DNA of 64,000 nucleotides from Rathayibacter sp. VKM Ac-2856 (GCF_013205055.1 NZ_JABMLF010000001.1:806001-870000), one strand, 5' to 3'; shown: positions 7,965-16,408, counted from the first letter of the stretch. The notes: generated by a model not told the origin, from the sequence alone. Numbers and translations are program-made.

Positions 7965-8029
7965 CACGCGCAGTTCGGGAGTCGGCCCGCGGGAGCGCCA
8001 CCCGGCACGGGCCCCGGCCGAGGCCGTTC

Positions 8030-8035
8030 TAGGCT
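8030..8035 (+). promoter_or_regulatory. -10 box (TAGGCT) for the PanE-like reductase gene
   Basis: TAGGCT ends 6 bases before the ATG at 8042 and is divergent from the truB promoter 65 bases away. Confidence 0.5.
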
Positions 8036-8041
8036 GTCCGG

Positions 8042-9040
8042 ATGAGGATCGCCGTACTCGGAGCGGGCGCCGTCGGCGGCACCGTCGCCGCCCTGCTGGA
8101 CCGCGCCGGACACGACGTCGAGGTGACCGCCCGGGGCGAGAACCTGACCGCGATCCGGCGGCAGGGCCTCCGCCTCGACGGCGCCTGGGGCGAGCACACC
8201 GCCTGGGTCCGCTGCGGCGAGACGCTCGACCTCGTCCCCGATCTCGCCGTGCTCTGCACGAAGGCGCAGGACGCCGAGGACGCGCTCCGCGCCAACCGCC
8301 GCACCGTCGACGGCACGCTCCTCGTGGTGGTGCAGAACGGGCTCGACGGGCTGCAGGCCGCCGCCCGGCAGGTCCGCGAGGCCCGCCTGGTCGGCGCGCT
8401 CGCCCTGTTCGCCGCGAGCCACCTCGAGCCCGGCCGCGTCACCGTGACCGCCCCCGCGACGACGACCCTCGGCGTGCCCGGCCGCCCGGCCGACGACGAC
8501 GTCCGGCGCGCCGCCGCCGTCCTCGGCGAGGCGGTCCCCACGGCCACCACCGACGACTTCCTCGGCGCGCAGTGGACGAAGCTGCTGATCAACGAGGTCA
8601 ACGCGCTCCCCGCGATCACCGGTCTCTCCGTGCAGGAGACGATCGCCCACCCGGGCCTGCGACGGCTGCTCGCCCGGGCGATGCGGGAGGCCGCGCGCAC
8701 GGGTCTCGCCTCCGGTGTCCGCTTCGGCGCCCTGCAGGGCCTCTCCGACGCGAGGATCCGTGCTCTGGCGGCCGCGCCGCTGCCCGTCGTCGAGCTGCTG
8801 CCGCGGCGGATGGCGACACGGATGGGCGACGTGCCGAATCCGGGATCCACGCTGCAGAGCGTCCGGCGCGGGGTCCCGAGCGAGATCGACCACCTGTCCG
8901 GCGCCGTCGTGCGGACGGCCCACCGCCTCGGTCGCGAGGCGCCGGTCAACCAGCTGCTGGTCGAGCTCGTGCACGAGGTCGAGCGCGCGGGCGCGTTCCT
9001 CCCCGCGGAGGACGTCGTCCGGCGGGCGACGGCCCTCTAG
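8042..9040 (+). CDS. Ketopantoate reductase-family oxidoreductase (PanE/ApbA-like)
   Basis: A 332-residue NADPH-dependent reductase. The N-terminal Rossmann domain starts at once with VLGAGAVGG at 5-13. The C-terminal helical domain has WTKLLINEVNALPAITG, which places the family's catalytic Lys180 and the paired Asn184. Members reduce 2-dehydropantoate to pantoate in coenzyme A synthesis, but the family has many paralogues with other substrates, and no other pan gene is nearby. The gene is divergent from truB and convergent with the uridine-kinase-like gene, with only 20 bases between stops; those bases contain the palindrome GAGCGGCCGCTC. Confidence 0.8.
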   Translation: MRIAVLGAGAVGGTVAALLDRAGHDVEVTARGENLTAIRRQGLRLDGAWGEHTAWVRCGETLDLVPDLAVLCTKAQDAEDALRANRRTVDGTLLVVVQNGLDGLQAAARQVREARLVGALALFAASHLEPGRVTVTAPATTTLGVPGRPADDDVRRAAAVLGEAVPTATTDDFLGAQWTKLLINEVNALPAITGLSVQETIAHPGLRRLLARAMREAARTGLASGVRFGALQGLSDARIRALAAAPLPVVELLPRRMATRMGDVPNPGSTLQSVRRGVPSEIDHLSGAVVRTAHRLGREAPVNQLLVELVHEVERAGAFLPAEDVVRRATAL

Positions 9041-9060
9041 CTCCGGAGCGGAGCGGCCGC

Positions 9061-9660
9061 TCAGCAGGAGTCGGCGAAGAGCCGGCGCGGGTGCTCCGGA
9101 TCGCGGACGTCCACCAGGATGCCCGCGAGGCGACGCGCATCGGTGCTCGCGCGGTAGGCCGCGTCGACCGGCGGCTCCTGCGTGTCGAGCCGGATCGACG
9201 TGCTCCAGGCGCCGCGCAGCTCGGGGCGCAGCGCGAACGGGCCGTCCACGAGCAGCAGGGCGTCGCGGCCGGCGGTCCGCCAGCGCGCCTGCCGCGGCTC
9301 GTCGCGGGCGCCGTCGTAGGCGGCGAGGACGAAGCCGGCGCTCCCGCCGAGCTTGAACGGATCGAGCAGCACCCGGCGCAGCAGCTCGTAGTCGTAGCCC
9401 GCGGCGTACGCGCGCTCCGCCTCGGGGACCGACGGATCCTCCCGCTCGGCCCGTGGGCGGCGGAAGTCGTCGAGGTGCGCGACGACGGCGTCGCGACCCG
9501 CCCGGCGGAGGGCGTCGGCGAAGGCGAGCGCGAACTCCGCGGACACCGCCGGATCGTCGCCGTCGATCCCGACCGCGACCCGGCCGTGCCCGTAGTTGTG
9601 CAGCACCTCCGCCGCGAGCGCGTCGAGCACATCGGCCTTCTGCGGAACCCACTTCGTCAT
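9061..9660 (-). CDS. Uridine kinase-like protein with a degenerate P-loop
   Basis: A 199-residue protein with the overall pattern of the actinobacterial uridine-kinase-like group: VAVGIDG strand, a helix, then VVAHLDDFRRPR, a YDYELLRRVLLDPF segment and ALLLVDGPFALRPELR. Working kinases carry GxxGxGK[ST] after the first strand. Here the loop reads GIDGDDPAVSAEF (about 31-43) and lacks the glycine-lysine pair, so ATP phosphate binding in the usual way looks unlikely. It may be a non-catalytic homologue or use nucleotide differently. The ATG at 9660 has a TATCGT box 6 bases upstream and is divergent from mutY, 36 bases away. Confidence 0.7.
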   Translation of the reverse strand: MTKWVPQKADVLDALAAEVLHNYGHGRVAVGIDGDDPAVSAEFALAFADALRRAGRDAVVAHLDDFRRPRAEREDPSVPEAERAYAAGYDYELLRRVLLDPFKLGGSAGFVLAAYDGARDEPRQARWRTAGRDALLLVDGPFALRPELRGAWSTSIRLDTQEPPVDAAYRASTDARRLAGILVDVRDPEHPRRLFADSC

Positions 9661-9666
9661 TCGTCC

Positions 9667-9672
9667 ACGATA
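9667..9672 (-). promoter_or_regulatory. -10 box (TATCGT) for the uridine kinase-like gene
   Basis: It lies 6 bases before the ATG at 9660. Its -35 region would fall on the -10 box of mutY, so the two promoters share DNA. Confidence 0.5.
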
Positions 9673-9684
9673 CGCGCGAGCGCC

Positions 9685-9690
9685 TAGGGT
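9685..9690 (+). promoter_or_regulatory. -10 box (TAGGGT) for mutY
   Basis: It lies 6 bases before the ATG at 9697, predicting a leaderless mRNA. Only 12 bases separate it from the opposing -10 box. Confidence 0.5.
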
Positions 9691-9696
9691 GACCTG

Positions 9697-10578
9697 ATGC
9701 CCACCGCACCGCTGGCCGCCGCGATCGTCGACTGGTTCCACGGCAGCGCACGCGATCTCCCCTGGCGCCGGGAGGGCTTCCCCGCCTGGGGCACGCTGGT
9801 CAGCGAGTTCATGCTCCAGCAGACGCCGGTCGTCCGCGTGATCCCCCGGCTCGCCGAGTGGCTCGAGCGCTGGCCGACCCCGGCGGACCTCGCGGCCGTC
9901 CCTCCCGGCGAGGCGGTGCGCGCCTGGCAGTCGCTCGGCTATCCGCGCCGGGCGCTGCGCCTGCACGCCTGCGCCGTCGCCATCACCGAGCAGCACGGCG
10001 GCGTCGTCCCGCACGACGTCGACACGCTCCTCGCCCTGCCCGGCATCGGCGACTACACGGCGCGCGCGATCGCCGTCTTCGCCTTCGGCCACCGCCACCC
10101 CGTCGTCGACACGAACGTCCGGCGCGTCCTCGCCCGCGCGGTCGACGGAGCCGCCGAGCCGGGTCCGCCTCGGGCGAAGGCCGACCTCGCCGCGATGGAG
10201 GCGCTGCTGCCCGAGGACCTCGCGGACGCGGCCGCCTTCAACGCGGGTGCGATGGAGCTCGGCGCGATCGTCTGCACCGCCCGCGCCCCGCGCTGCGACG
10301 CCTGCCCGATCCGGGACGCCTGCGCCTGGCGCACCGCCGGCTACCCCGCGTACGACGGCCCGGTGAAGGCCCGGCAGAAGAGGTTGGAGGGCTCGGACCG
10401 CCAGGTGCGGGGCCTCGTCCTCGCCGAGCTGCGCGCCGCGCACGGCCCCGTGACGGCCGCCGAGATCGCCTCGCTCTGGCCGGACGCGGAGCAGCGCGAC
10501 CGCGCCCTCGCCGGCCTGCTCGCCGACGGCCTCGCGACCGGCACCCCGGAGGACGGCTACCTCCTCCCGCACTCCTGA
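9697..10578 (+). CDS. mutY: A/G-specific adenine DNA glycosylase, short form
   Basis: A 293-residue glycosylase that removes adenine mispaired with 8-oxoguanine. Catalytic Glu37 sits in SEFMLQQTPV, the helix-hairpin-helix is LPGIGDYTA at 114-122, and Asp138 lies in VVDTNVRRVL. The iron-sulfur cluster ligands are Cys193, 200, 203 and 209 in the canonical C-x6-C-x2-C-x5-C spacing. The last 65 residues do not look like the NUDIX-related 8-oxoguanine recognition domain of longer MutY proteins; they read more like a small winged-helix. This shorter architecture seems usual in related actinobacteria, but mismatch specificity should be checked. Confidence 0.92.
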   Translation: MPTAPLAAAIVDWFHGSARDLPWRREGFPAWGTLVSEFMLQQTPVVRVIPRLAEWLERWPTPADLAAVPPGEAVRAWQSLGYPRRALRLHACAVAITEQHGGVVPHDVDTLLALPGIGDYTARAIAVFAFGHRHPVVDTNVRRVLARAVDGAAEPGPPRAKADLAAMEALLPEDLADAAAFNAGAMELGAIVCTARAPRCDACPIRDACAWRTAGYPAYDGPVKARQKRLEGSDRQVRGLVLAELRAAHGPVTAAEIASLWPDAEQRDRALAGLLADGLATGTPEDGYLLPHS

Positions 10579-10604
10579 GCGCCGCCCGTGTCGGACCGGC
10601 CCGG

Positions 10605-10610
10605 TAGCGT
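10605..10610 (+). promoter_or_regulatory. -10 box (TAGCGT) for the RNB ribonuclease gene
   Basis: It lies 6 bases before the GTG at 10617 with no ribosome-binding site in between, predicting a leaderless transcript. Confidence 0.5.
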
Positions 10611-10616
10611 GGCGCC

Positions 10617-12038
10617 GTGACCGGTCGACGCCTCCGACTCCCCCGCCCCGACGCCGAGCTCGACGGTGCGCTCGCCGCCGCCCGCCGCGAGGACGACCTC
10701 CCGGGCGTGTTCCCGCCCGAGGTCCTCGCGGAGGCGGAGCAGGCCGACCGCACCGCGGACGATGCGAGCCGGATCGACCTCACGGCCGTCCCGTTCGTCA
10801 CGATCGACCCGCCCGGCTCGCTCGACCTCGATCAGGCGCTGCACCTCGAGCGCCGTCCGTCCGGTGTCGTGCTCCGCTACGCCATCGCGGACGTGCCCGC
10901 CGTCGTCCGTCCCGGTGGCGCCCTGGACGCCGAGACCCGCCGCCGCGGCCAGACCTACTACCTCCCCGACGGCCGCATCCCCCTGCACCCGGCGGTCCTG
11001 TCCGAGGGCACCGCCTCGCTGCTCCCGGACCTCGAGCGGCGCGCCCTGGTCTGGACCCTCGAGCTCGACGAGGGCGCCGCGCCGCGCTCCGTCCGCCTCG
11101 AGCGCGCTCTCGTCCGCAGCACGGCCCGCCTCGACTACACCGGTGTCCAGCGCAGCGTCGACGCGGGCGCCCCGCACCCCTCGATCGCGCTGCTCCCCTG
11201 GTTCGGCGCCGAGCGTCTCGCCCGCGAGGCCGAGCGCGGCGGGGCGAGCCTCGCCCTGCCCGAGGAGGAGATCGTCGCCGTCGACGGCGGCTACCGGATC
11301 GAGCGCCGGGCCCCGCTCGCCGCCGAGGGCTGGAACGCGCAGGTCTCGCTGCTGACCGGCATGGCCGCCGCGACCCTGATGCTAGACGCCGGAGTCGGGA
11401 TCCTCCGCACCATGCCCGAGGCCGACGAGGCGACCGTCGCCGCCTTCCGCACCCGCACCGAGGCCCTGGGCGTCCCCTGGCGCGCCGAGGAGCAGTACGG
11501 CGCCTATCTGCGCCGCCTCGACACCGCCGACCCCGCGCAGCTGGCGATCATGTCGGCCGCGGCGTCGCTCTTCCGCGGCGCCGGCTACACCGCCTTCGAC
11601 GGAACCGCCCCCGAGCAGCCCCGCCAGGCCGCGCTCGCCGCGCCCTACGCGCACGTCACCGCGCCGCTGCGCCGCCTGGTCGACCGCTTCGGCCTGGCGA
11701 CCTGCCTCGCGGTCTCCACCGGCACGGAGCTCCCGTCCTGGCTCCGCGAGGCCCTCCCCGAGCTGCCCGCCCTGATGACCGCGAGCGACCGCCGCTCCGG
11801 AGCGGCCACCCGCGCGGCCACCGCCGTCGTCGAGGCCGCGATCCTGCGCGGTCGCGAGGGCTCGTCCTTCGAGGGCGTCGTCGTCTCCACGGCGAGGACC
11901 CGCTCGCAGGTGCAGCTGCTCGACCCGGAGATCACGGTCGACGTGCCGACCCCGCAGACGCCGGGAGCCCGTGTCGTCGTCGTCCTCGAATCGGTCGACG
12001 TCGCCACGGGCTCCGCGGTGTTCAGGCCCGAGGGCTAG
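10617..12038 (+). CDS. RNB-domain ribonuclease, short RNase II/R relative
   Basis: A 473-residue 3'-5' exoribonuclease-like protein. The RNB catalytic centre is seen as TIDPPGSLDLDQALHLE (about 62-78), where the spaced aspartates bind the metal ions. It is followed by YAIADVPAVV, YLPDGRIPLHP and, later, APYAHVTAPLRRLVDRF. The cold-shock and S1 RNA-binding domains that flank RNB in RNase II and RNase R are absent or strongly reduced, as in the compact actinobacterial form. Its stop codon is read on both strands: the TAG of this gene and the TAG of rbfA form one CTAG palindrome. Confidence 0.87.
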   Translation: MTGRRLRLPRPDAELDGALAAARREDDLPGVFPPEVLAEAEQADRTADDASRIDLTAVPFVTIDPPGSLDLDQALHLERRPSGVVLRYAIADVPAVVRPGGALDAETRRRGQTYYLPDGRIPLHPAVLSEGTASLLPDLERRALVWTLELDEGAAPRSVRLERALVRSTARLDYTGVQRSVDAGAPHPSIALLPWFGAERLAREAERGGASLALPEEEIVAVDGGYRIERRAPLAAEGWNAQVSLLTGMAAATLMLDAGVGILRTMPEADEATVAAFRTRTEALGVPWRAEEQYGAYLRRLDTADPAQLAIMSAAASLFRGAGYTAFDGTAPEQPRQAALAAPYAHVTAPLRRLVDRFGLATCLAVSTGTELPSWLREALPELPALMTASDRRSGAATRAATAVVEAAILRGREGSSFEGVVVSTARTRSQVQLLDPEITVDVPTPQTPGARVVVVLESVDVATGSAVFRPEG

Positions 12039-12472
12039 TCCTCGTCCTCGTCCTCGCGCGGCTTCACGTACGGGTCGGCGTCGCCCGCGTAGTCCGCCTT
12101 CGCGGCGAGCGACTGCACCTGGGTGTCCTGGTTGCGCGCCGTCGCGAGGAGGTCCTCGATGTGCTTCGCGTTCTCCGGGATCGCGTCGAGGATGAACTCG
12201 AGCGACGGCGTCAGCCGGGCCGTGATGTTCTTGCCGACCTCGGTGCGGAGCATGCCGGTCGCCGCCTTGAGGGCGAGCGCCGAGTCGGCGCGCTCCTCGT
12301 CGGTGCCGTAGACCGTGTAGAACACGGAGGCGTGCTGCAGGTCACCTGTCACCTGCACATCCGTGATGGTGACGAAGCCGAGTCGGGGGTCGCGGAGTCC
12401 GCGCTCGAGCCGCTTGGCGACGATCACCTGAATCCGTTCGGCGAGCTTCCTCGCCCGTGCCGGATCTGCCAT
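12035..12472 (-). CDS. rbfA: 30S ribosome-binding factor A
   Basis: A 145-residue ribosome maturation factor that helps process 16S rRNA and mature the 30S subunit. The N-terminal helix ARKLAERIQVIVAKRLERGL and DPRLGFVTITDVQVTGDLQHASVFYTV are typical of the KH-like RbfA fold, as is the LRTEVGKNITARLTPSLEF segment. The tail is strongly acidic (EDEDED). The gene follows infB on the same strand but is separated from it by a 560-bp region with palindromic elements and a terminator, so it may be transcribed separately. It converges with the RNB gene and overlaps it by 4 bases. Confidence 0.95.
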   Translation of the reverse strand: MADPARARKLAERIQVIVAKRLERGLRDPRLGFVTITDVQVTGDLQHASVFYTVYGTDEERADSALALKAATGMLRTEVGKNITARLTPSLEFILDAIPENAKHIEDLLATARNQDTQVQSLAAKADYAGDADPYVKPREDEDED

Positions 12473-12596
12473 GGCTGGTCCTCATCTCTCTCGACGAACC
12501 GTTCAGCTCGCCATCTAACCACTCCCCGGCAGTCCTGCCGGTCGTCTCACTGGGGGCTTGCTCTGCGCTCGCACTGTTCTGCGCGGCGCTGCCAGC

Positions 12597-12689
12597 GCGG
12601 GTGGGGTGCCTCGCCGCGACTCCTTCCCGCGCGGCTGCGCCGCGCCCGCCAGACCCGAGCCAGGAGCCGCGACGAGGCACCCCACCCGC
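12597..12689 (-). repeat. Long palindromic element, copy 1
   Basis: Outer arms of 28 bp (12597-12624 and 12662-12689) pair with only two mismatches. Read on the minus strand, the enclosed segment is GGCTCGGGTCTGGCGGGC, then an inner 5-bp stem GCGGC..GCCGC with a 3-base loop, then GCGGGA. The same enclosed core, with a different inner stem, occurs in copy 2 on the plus strand. It may be a REP-like repeat or a structured RNA. Confidence 0.7.
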
Positions 12690-12841
12690 ACCTCACGCCA
12701 GTACACGCGGACGCCCGTACTCCCGGTCCTCTTCACGCGCAGGCATCCCACCCCGACATGCGGCACCAGATGCCCGACGCGACAGATCCCGGATACCCGC
12801 CCACGCGCGCCCCTCGGCAGCGCCCGACCCTCCCGCAGGGA

Positions 12842-12934
12842 GGGAGCTCACTCCCGTCCTCGCGCGACTGGCTCGGGCCTGGCGGGCGGGCCGAAGGCCC
12901 GCGGGAAGTCGCGCGAGGACGGGAGTGAGCTCCC
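12842..12934 (+). repeat. Long palindromic element, copy 2
   Basis: Outer arms of 27 bp (12842-12868 and 12908-12934) are perfectly complementary. The 39-base interior contains GGCTCGGGCCTGGCGGGC, an inner stem GGGCC..GGCCC with a GAA loop, and GCGGGA. The interior matches copy 1, while the outer arms differ in sequence but stay self-complementary. It lies in the opposite orientation to copy 1, 152 bases away. Confidence 0.75.
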
Positions 12935-12991
12935 GACCCCACAGAAGAGACTCAGGCCGGAGACCCGGAAGCCGGGCCGCCCACGAACGCC

Positions 12992-13019
12992 GGAAGGCCC
13001 GGGCGGACCCGGGCCTTCC
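12992..13019 (-). terminator. Terminator of the infB transcript
   Basis: A perfect 12-bp stem (GGAAGGCCCGGG / CCCGGGCCTTCC) with a 4-base loop begins 15 bases past the infB stop codon. There is no U-tract, as usual in this phylum. Confidence 0.75.
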
Positions 13020-13034
13020 AGTGATGCTTCAGGT

Positions 13035-15932
13035 TCAGCCTCGCGGCTTCTCCTTCATCTCGATCGTCTCGATCTCGTCGCCGATCTGGATGTCGTTGTA
13101 CTTGCCGAGACCGATACCGGCCTCGTAGTCCGTGCGGACCTCCGTGACGTCGTCCTTGAAGCGACGCAGCGACTCGATGGCGAGGTTGTCCCCGACGACG
13201 ACGCCGTCGCGGATGACGCGCGCCTTCGAGTTGCGGGTGATCGTGCCGGAGCGGACGATGACACCCGCGATGTTGCCGACCTTCGAGGAGCGGAACACCT
13301 CGCGGATCTCGGCGACACCGGACTGGACCTCCTCGTACTCGGGCTTGAGCATGCCCGTGAGCGAGTTCTCGACCTCTTCGATCGCGTTGTAGATGACCGA
13401 GTAGAAGCGGATGTCCACTCCCTCTCGAGCAGCGCGCTCGCGGGCCTTCGGGTCGGGGCGGACGTTGAAGCCCACGATGATCGCGTTGTCGATCGTCGCG
13501 AGGTTGACGTCCGACTCCGTGATCGCACCGACGCCGCGGTGGATGATGCGCAGCTGCACCGAGTCGTCGACCTCGATCTTGACGAGCGACTCCTCCAGCG
13601 CCTCGACGGCACCGGACACGTCGCCCTTGATGATGAGGTTGAGCGACTCGACCTTGCCCTCCTCGAGAGCACGGGTGAAGTCCTCGAGCGAGATGCGCTT
13701 GCGGGCCTTGGCCAGCAGGGCGTTGCGCTGAGCGGCTTCGCGCTTCTCGGCGATCTGGCGGGCGGTGCGGTCCTCCTCGGTGACGAGGAAGGTGTCGCCG
13801 GCTCGGGGCACGGACGAGAGTCCCTGCACCTGGACCGGTCGCGAGGGCACGGCCTCGAGCACGGCGACGCCGTTCTCGTCGGCCATCGCACGGACGCGGC
13901 CGTAGGCCGTTCCCGCGACGATCGCGTCGCCGACGCGCAGCGTTCCCGACTGGATGAGGACCGTCGCGACGGCACCGCGTCCCTTGTCGAGCTTGGCCTC
14001 GATCGCGACTCCGCGGGCCTCCTTGTCGGGGTTGGCGCGCAGGTCGAGACCGGCGTCCGCGGTGAGCAGCACGGCGTCCAGGAGGTCCTGGATTCCGGTG
14101 CCCGCACGGGCCGAGACGTCGACGAACATGACGTCTCCGCCGTACTCCTCGGCGACGAGACCGAACTCGGTCAGCTGCTGGCGCACCTTGGCCGGGTTGG
14201 CGTCGGGCTTGTCCACCTTGTTGACCGCGACCACGATCGGCACGTTGGCCGCCTGGGCGTGGTTCAGCGCCTCGATGGTCTGCGGCATGATGCCGTCGTC
14301 CGCCGCGACCACGAGGATCGCGATGTCCGTGACCTGGGCACCGCGGGCTCGCATGGCGGTGAACGCCTCGTGACCCGGGGTGTCGATGAAGGTGATCGGG
14401 CGCTCGATGCCCTCGTGCTCCGCGACGACCTGGTACGCACCGATGTGCTGCGTGATGCCGCCCGCCTCGCCGGCGACGACGTTGGCGTTGCGGATCGCGT
14501 CGAGCAGGCGCGTCTTTCCGTGGTCGACGTGACCCATGACGGTGACGACGGGGGGACGGATCTGGAGGTCCTCGTCCGTCTCGTCCTCGAGCTCCTGCTC
14601 GAGGTCGAGTCCGAAGCCCTCGAGGAGCTCCTTGTCCTCGTCCTCGGGCGAGACCACCTGGATCTTGAAGCCGAGCTCACCGCCGAGCACCTCGAAGGTG
14701 GCCTCGTCGAGCGACTCGGTCGCCGTCGCCATCTCGCCGAGGGCGAAGAGGACGGTGACCAGGTTGCCGGGGGGCACCGGCACGCCGGTCATGGCCTCGA
14801 TCTTGTCGGCGAAGTCCGAGATCGACGCGCCGCGGCGCAGACGGATGACCGTCTTGCCGTCGCCGCGGGGGACGCTGACGCCGCCGAGCGACGGGGCCTC
14901 CCTGAGCTCGAACTCCTGACGCTTCGTGCGCTTCGACTTGCGGGCCTTGCTCTTGCCGCCACCGCGACCGAAGGCACCAGCGGTGCCACCGCCGGGGCCG
15001 CGACCGCGACCGCCGCCGCCACCGGGACGAGGGGCGAAGCCGCCACCCGCTCCGGGAGCGCCGCCGGGACGCTGGAAGCCGCCGCCGGCCGGACGGCCGG
15101 GGCCGCCGGGACGACCGGCTCCGCCACCGGGACCGCCGGGACGCTGACCGAAGCCGGCGGGGCGCTGGCCCATGCCGGGACCGCCGGGTCGGGGCGCGCC
15201 GGGGCGAGGAGCAGCGGGGCGGGGGATGTTGCTGGGCGTCGGGCGCGAGCCCATGCCCTGCGAGCTGGCGAACGGGTTGTTGCCCGGGCGCGGGGGCGTC
15301 GCGGGACGCTGGCCCATGCCCTGGTTGCTCGCGAAGGGGTTGTTGCCCGGACGCGGTGCGCCACCGGGACGGCTGGAGCCGCCGGGGGTGCTGCCGGAGG
15401 ACTTCGGCGGGGTCGCCGGAGCCGGACGGGGGCCTGCGGGCTTCGGGCCGCCGGGGGTGGCGGACGAGGCGGGCGCTGCGGCGGGCTTCTCGGCCGCGGG
15501 CGCCGGAGCGGCGGCCTCGGTCGGAGCCGGAGCGGCGGGGGCGGCGGCGGCGGCCTGGGCGCGGGCCGCGGCAGCGGCCTCCTGAGCGGCCTGGGCTGCG
15601 GCCTGGCGCTCGGCGACCGACATCGGCGGAGCCGGCGCCGGAGCGGGCGGCTTGGCCGGGCCGGGCATCGGCGCGGACGGACGCGCGCCGGAGGGGCGGG
15701 GAGCCCCGGGACGCGCGGTGGTGGTGGTGCCGCCGGCGGGAGCCGACGGGGTCGACGCTCCGCTCGCGCTCGCGCTGCCCTGGAGGGCCTGGCGGAGCTT
15801 GCGGGCGACGGGGGGTTCGATGCTGGACGACGGTCCCTTGACGAACTCGCCCAGTTCTTTCAGCTTCGCAAGTGCGACCTTGCTGTCGACGCCGAGTTCG
15901 GCGGCGATCTCGTGCACGCGTGGTTTAGCCAC
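13035..15932 (-). CDS. infB: Translation initiation factor IF-2
   Basis: A 965-residue GTPase that brings initiator tRNA to the 30S subunit. Residues 1-50 form the small IF2_N domain. Residues about 55-330 are a low-complexity linker rich in Ala, Pro, Gly and Arg, including a near-repeat [14 protein letters not shown] at about 194 and 215. A second IF2_N-like segment is at 355-430. The G domain starts near 460 with GHVDHGKT at 467-474, followed by DTPGHEAF and NKVDKPDA. Domains II to IV complete the factor. The GTG start has an AGGAGAG ribosome-binding site. It follows ylxR and nusA and probably belongs to their transcript. Confidence 0.97.
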   Translation of the reverse strand: MAKPRVHEIAAELGVDSKVALAKLKELGEFVKGPSSSIEPPVARKLRQALQGSASASGASTPSAPAGGTTTTARPGAPRPSGARPSAPMPGPAKPPAPAPAPPMSVAERQAAAQAAQEAAAAARAQAAAAAPAAPAPTEAAAPAPAAEKPAAAPASSATPGGPKPAGPRPAPATPPKSSGSTPGGSSRPGGAPRPGNNPFASNQGMGQRPATPPRPGNNPFASSQGMGSRPTPSNIPRPAAPRPGAPRPGGPGMGQRPAGFGQRPGGPGGGAGRPGGPGRPAGGGFQRPGGAPGAGGGFAPRPGGGGGRGRGPGGGTAGAFGRGGGKSKARKSKRTKRQEFELREAPSLGGVSVPRGDGKTVIRLRRGASISDFADKIEAMTGVPVPPGNLVTVLFALGEMATATESLDEATFEVLGGELGFKIQVVSPEDEDKELLEGFGLDLEQELEDETDEDLQIRPPVVTVMGHVDHGKTRLLDAIRNANVVAGEAGGITQHIGAYQVVAEHEGIERPITFIDTPGHEAFTAMRARGAQVTDIAILVVAADDGIMPQTIEALNHAQAANVPIVVAVNKVDKPDANPAKVRQQLTEFGLVAEEYGGDVMFVDVSARAGTGIQDLLDAVLLTADAGLDLRANPDKEARGVAIEAKLDKGRGAVATVLIQSGTLRVGDAIVAGTAYGRVRAMADENGVAVLEAVPSRPVQVQGLSSVPRAGDTFLVTEEDRTARQIAEKREAAQRNALLAKARKRISLEDFTRALEEGKVESLNLIIKGDVSGAVEALEESLVKIEVDDSVQLRIIHRGVGAITESDVNLATIDNAIIVGFNVRPDPKARERAAREGVDIRFYSVIYNAIEEVENSLTGMLKPEYEEVQSGVAEIREVFRSSKVGNIAGVIVRSGTITRNSKARVIRDGVVVGDNLAIESLRRFKDDVTEVRTDYEAGIGLGKYNDIQIGDEIETIEMKEKPRG

Positions 15933-16025
15933 TTCTCTCCTGTCTCGGACCTGCGCCCAAGACGGGGCAGGCCATCACAAACGGACGGATCTCATTTCGA
16001 GCCGCTCATCAGTCGTTGCTCATGA

Positions 16026-16358
16026 TCAGTTCACGGGCCGTTCTACCTGTTCTCTCTGCGGTGTGATCGTTCGCCTGGCCGGTTCCTCCGGATGAGGAGC
16101 CGAGCCGGTCAGGTCACGGGTGACGTACTGCTCCACGGCGCTCGCGTCCACGCTCTCGCGCGTCCGGAACGCCCTGCTGAACGCGCGGCGCTTCTCCGCG
16201 AGCTCGTAGCAGTCGTACGCGTCGTGCAGCCACGCTCCCCGCCCAGCACGGACGGCTCGCGGATCGACCACGAGGACGTTCGAGGGGAGGACGAGCCTCA
16301 GAAGTGAGGCCCTTGGGGCGCGCAGACGGCAGCCGACGCACGTTCTGACGGGTTCCAC
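16026..16358 (-). CDS. ylxR: YlxR-family (DUF448) RNA-binding protein
   Basis: A 110-residue protein of the small basic YlxR/DUF448 family, which sits between nusA and infB in most bacteria and has been linked to RNA binding or RNase P regulation. The CVGCR motif at 7-11 and RAGRGAWLHDAYDCYELAEKR-type segment (GRGAWL) are characteristic. The GTG at 16358 was chosen because AGGGAG lies about 8 bases upstream. A longer in-frame extension would run through the end of nusA. The C-terminal 25 residues are rich in Pro, Glu and Arg and extend beyond the family core. Confidence 0.88.
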   Translation of the reverse strand: MEPVRTCVGCRLRAPRASLLRLVLPSNVLVVDPRAVRAGRGAWLHDAYDCYELAEKRRAFSRAFRTRESVDASAVEQYVTRDLTGSAPHPEEPARRTITPQREQVERPVN

Positions 16359-16408
16359 TGTACTCCCTCGTTCGCGGGAGTGCCTCCCCGCATCGCCGAT
16401 GGAGGGGA

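Larger units (their letters stand above)
12473..13034. other. Intergenic region between rbfA and infB with palindromic elements
   Basis: This 562-bp gap contains no convincing gene in either direction. It holds, from left to right, a small hairpin CCGGCA/TGCCGG at 12526-12541, two long palindromic elements (12597-12689 and 12842-12934, described separately) and the infB terminator at 12992-13019. I could not identify a clear rbfA promoter; the sequence before rbfA is pyrimidine-rich, with only a weak GAGGACC ribosome-binding site. Confidence 0.6.

Noticed and set aside
12558-16025. A 1155-residue open frame on the plus strand opposite infB
   Set aside because: It is the mirror of infB codon bias in high-GC DNA: long acidic/Leu/Val repeats with no domain pattern. 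infB on the other strand is unmistakable.
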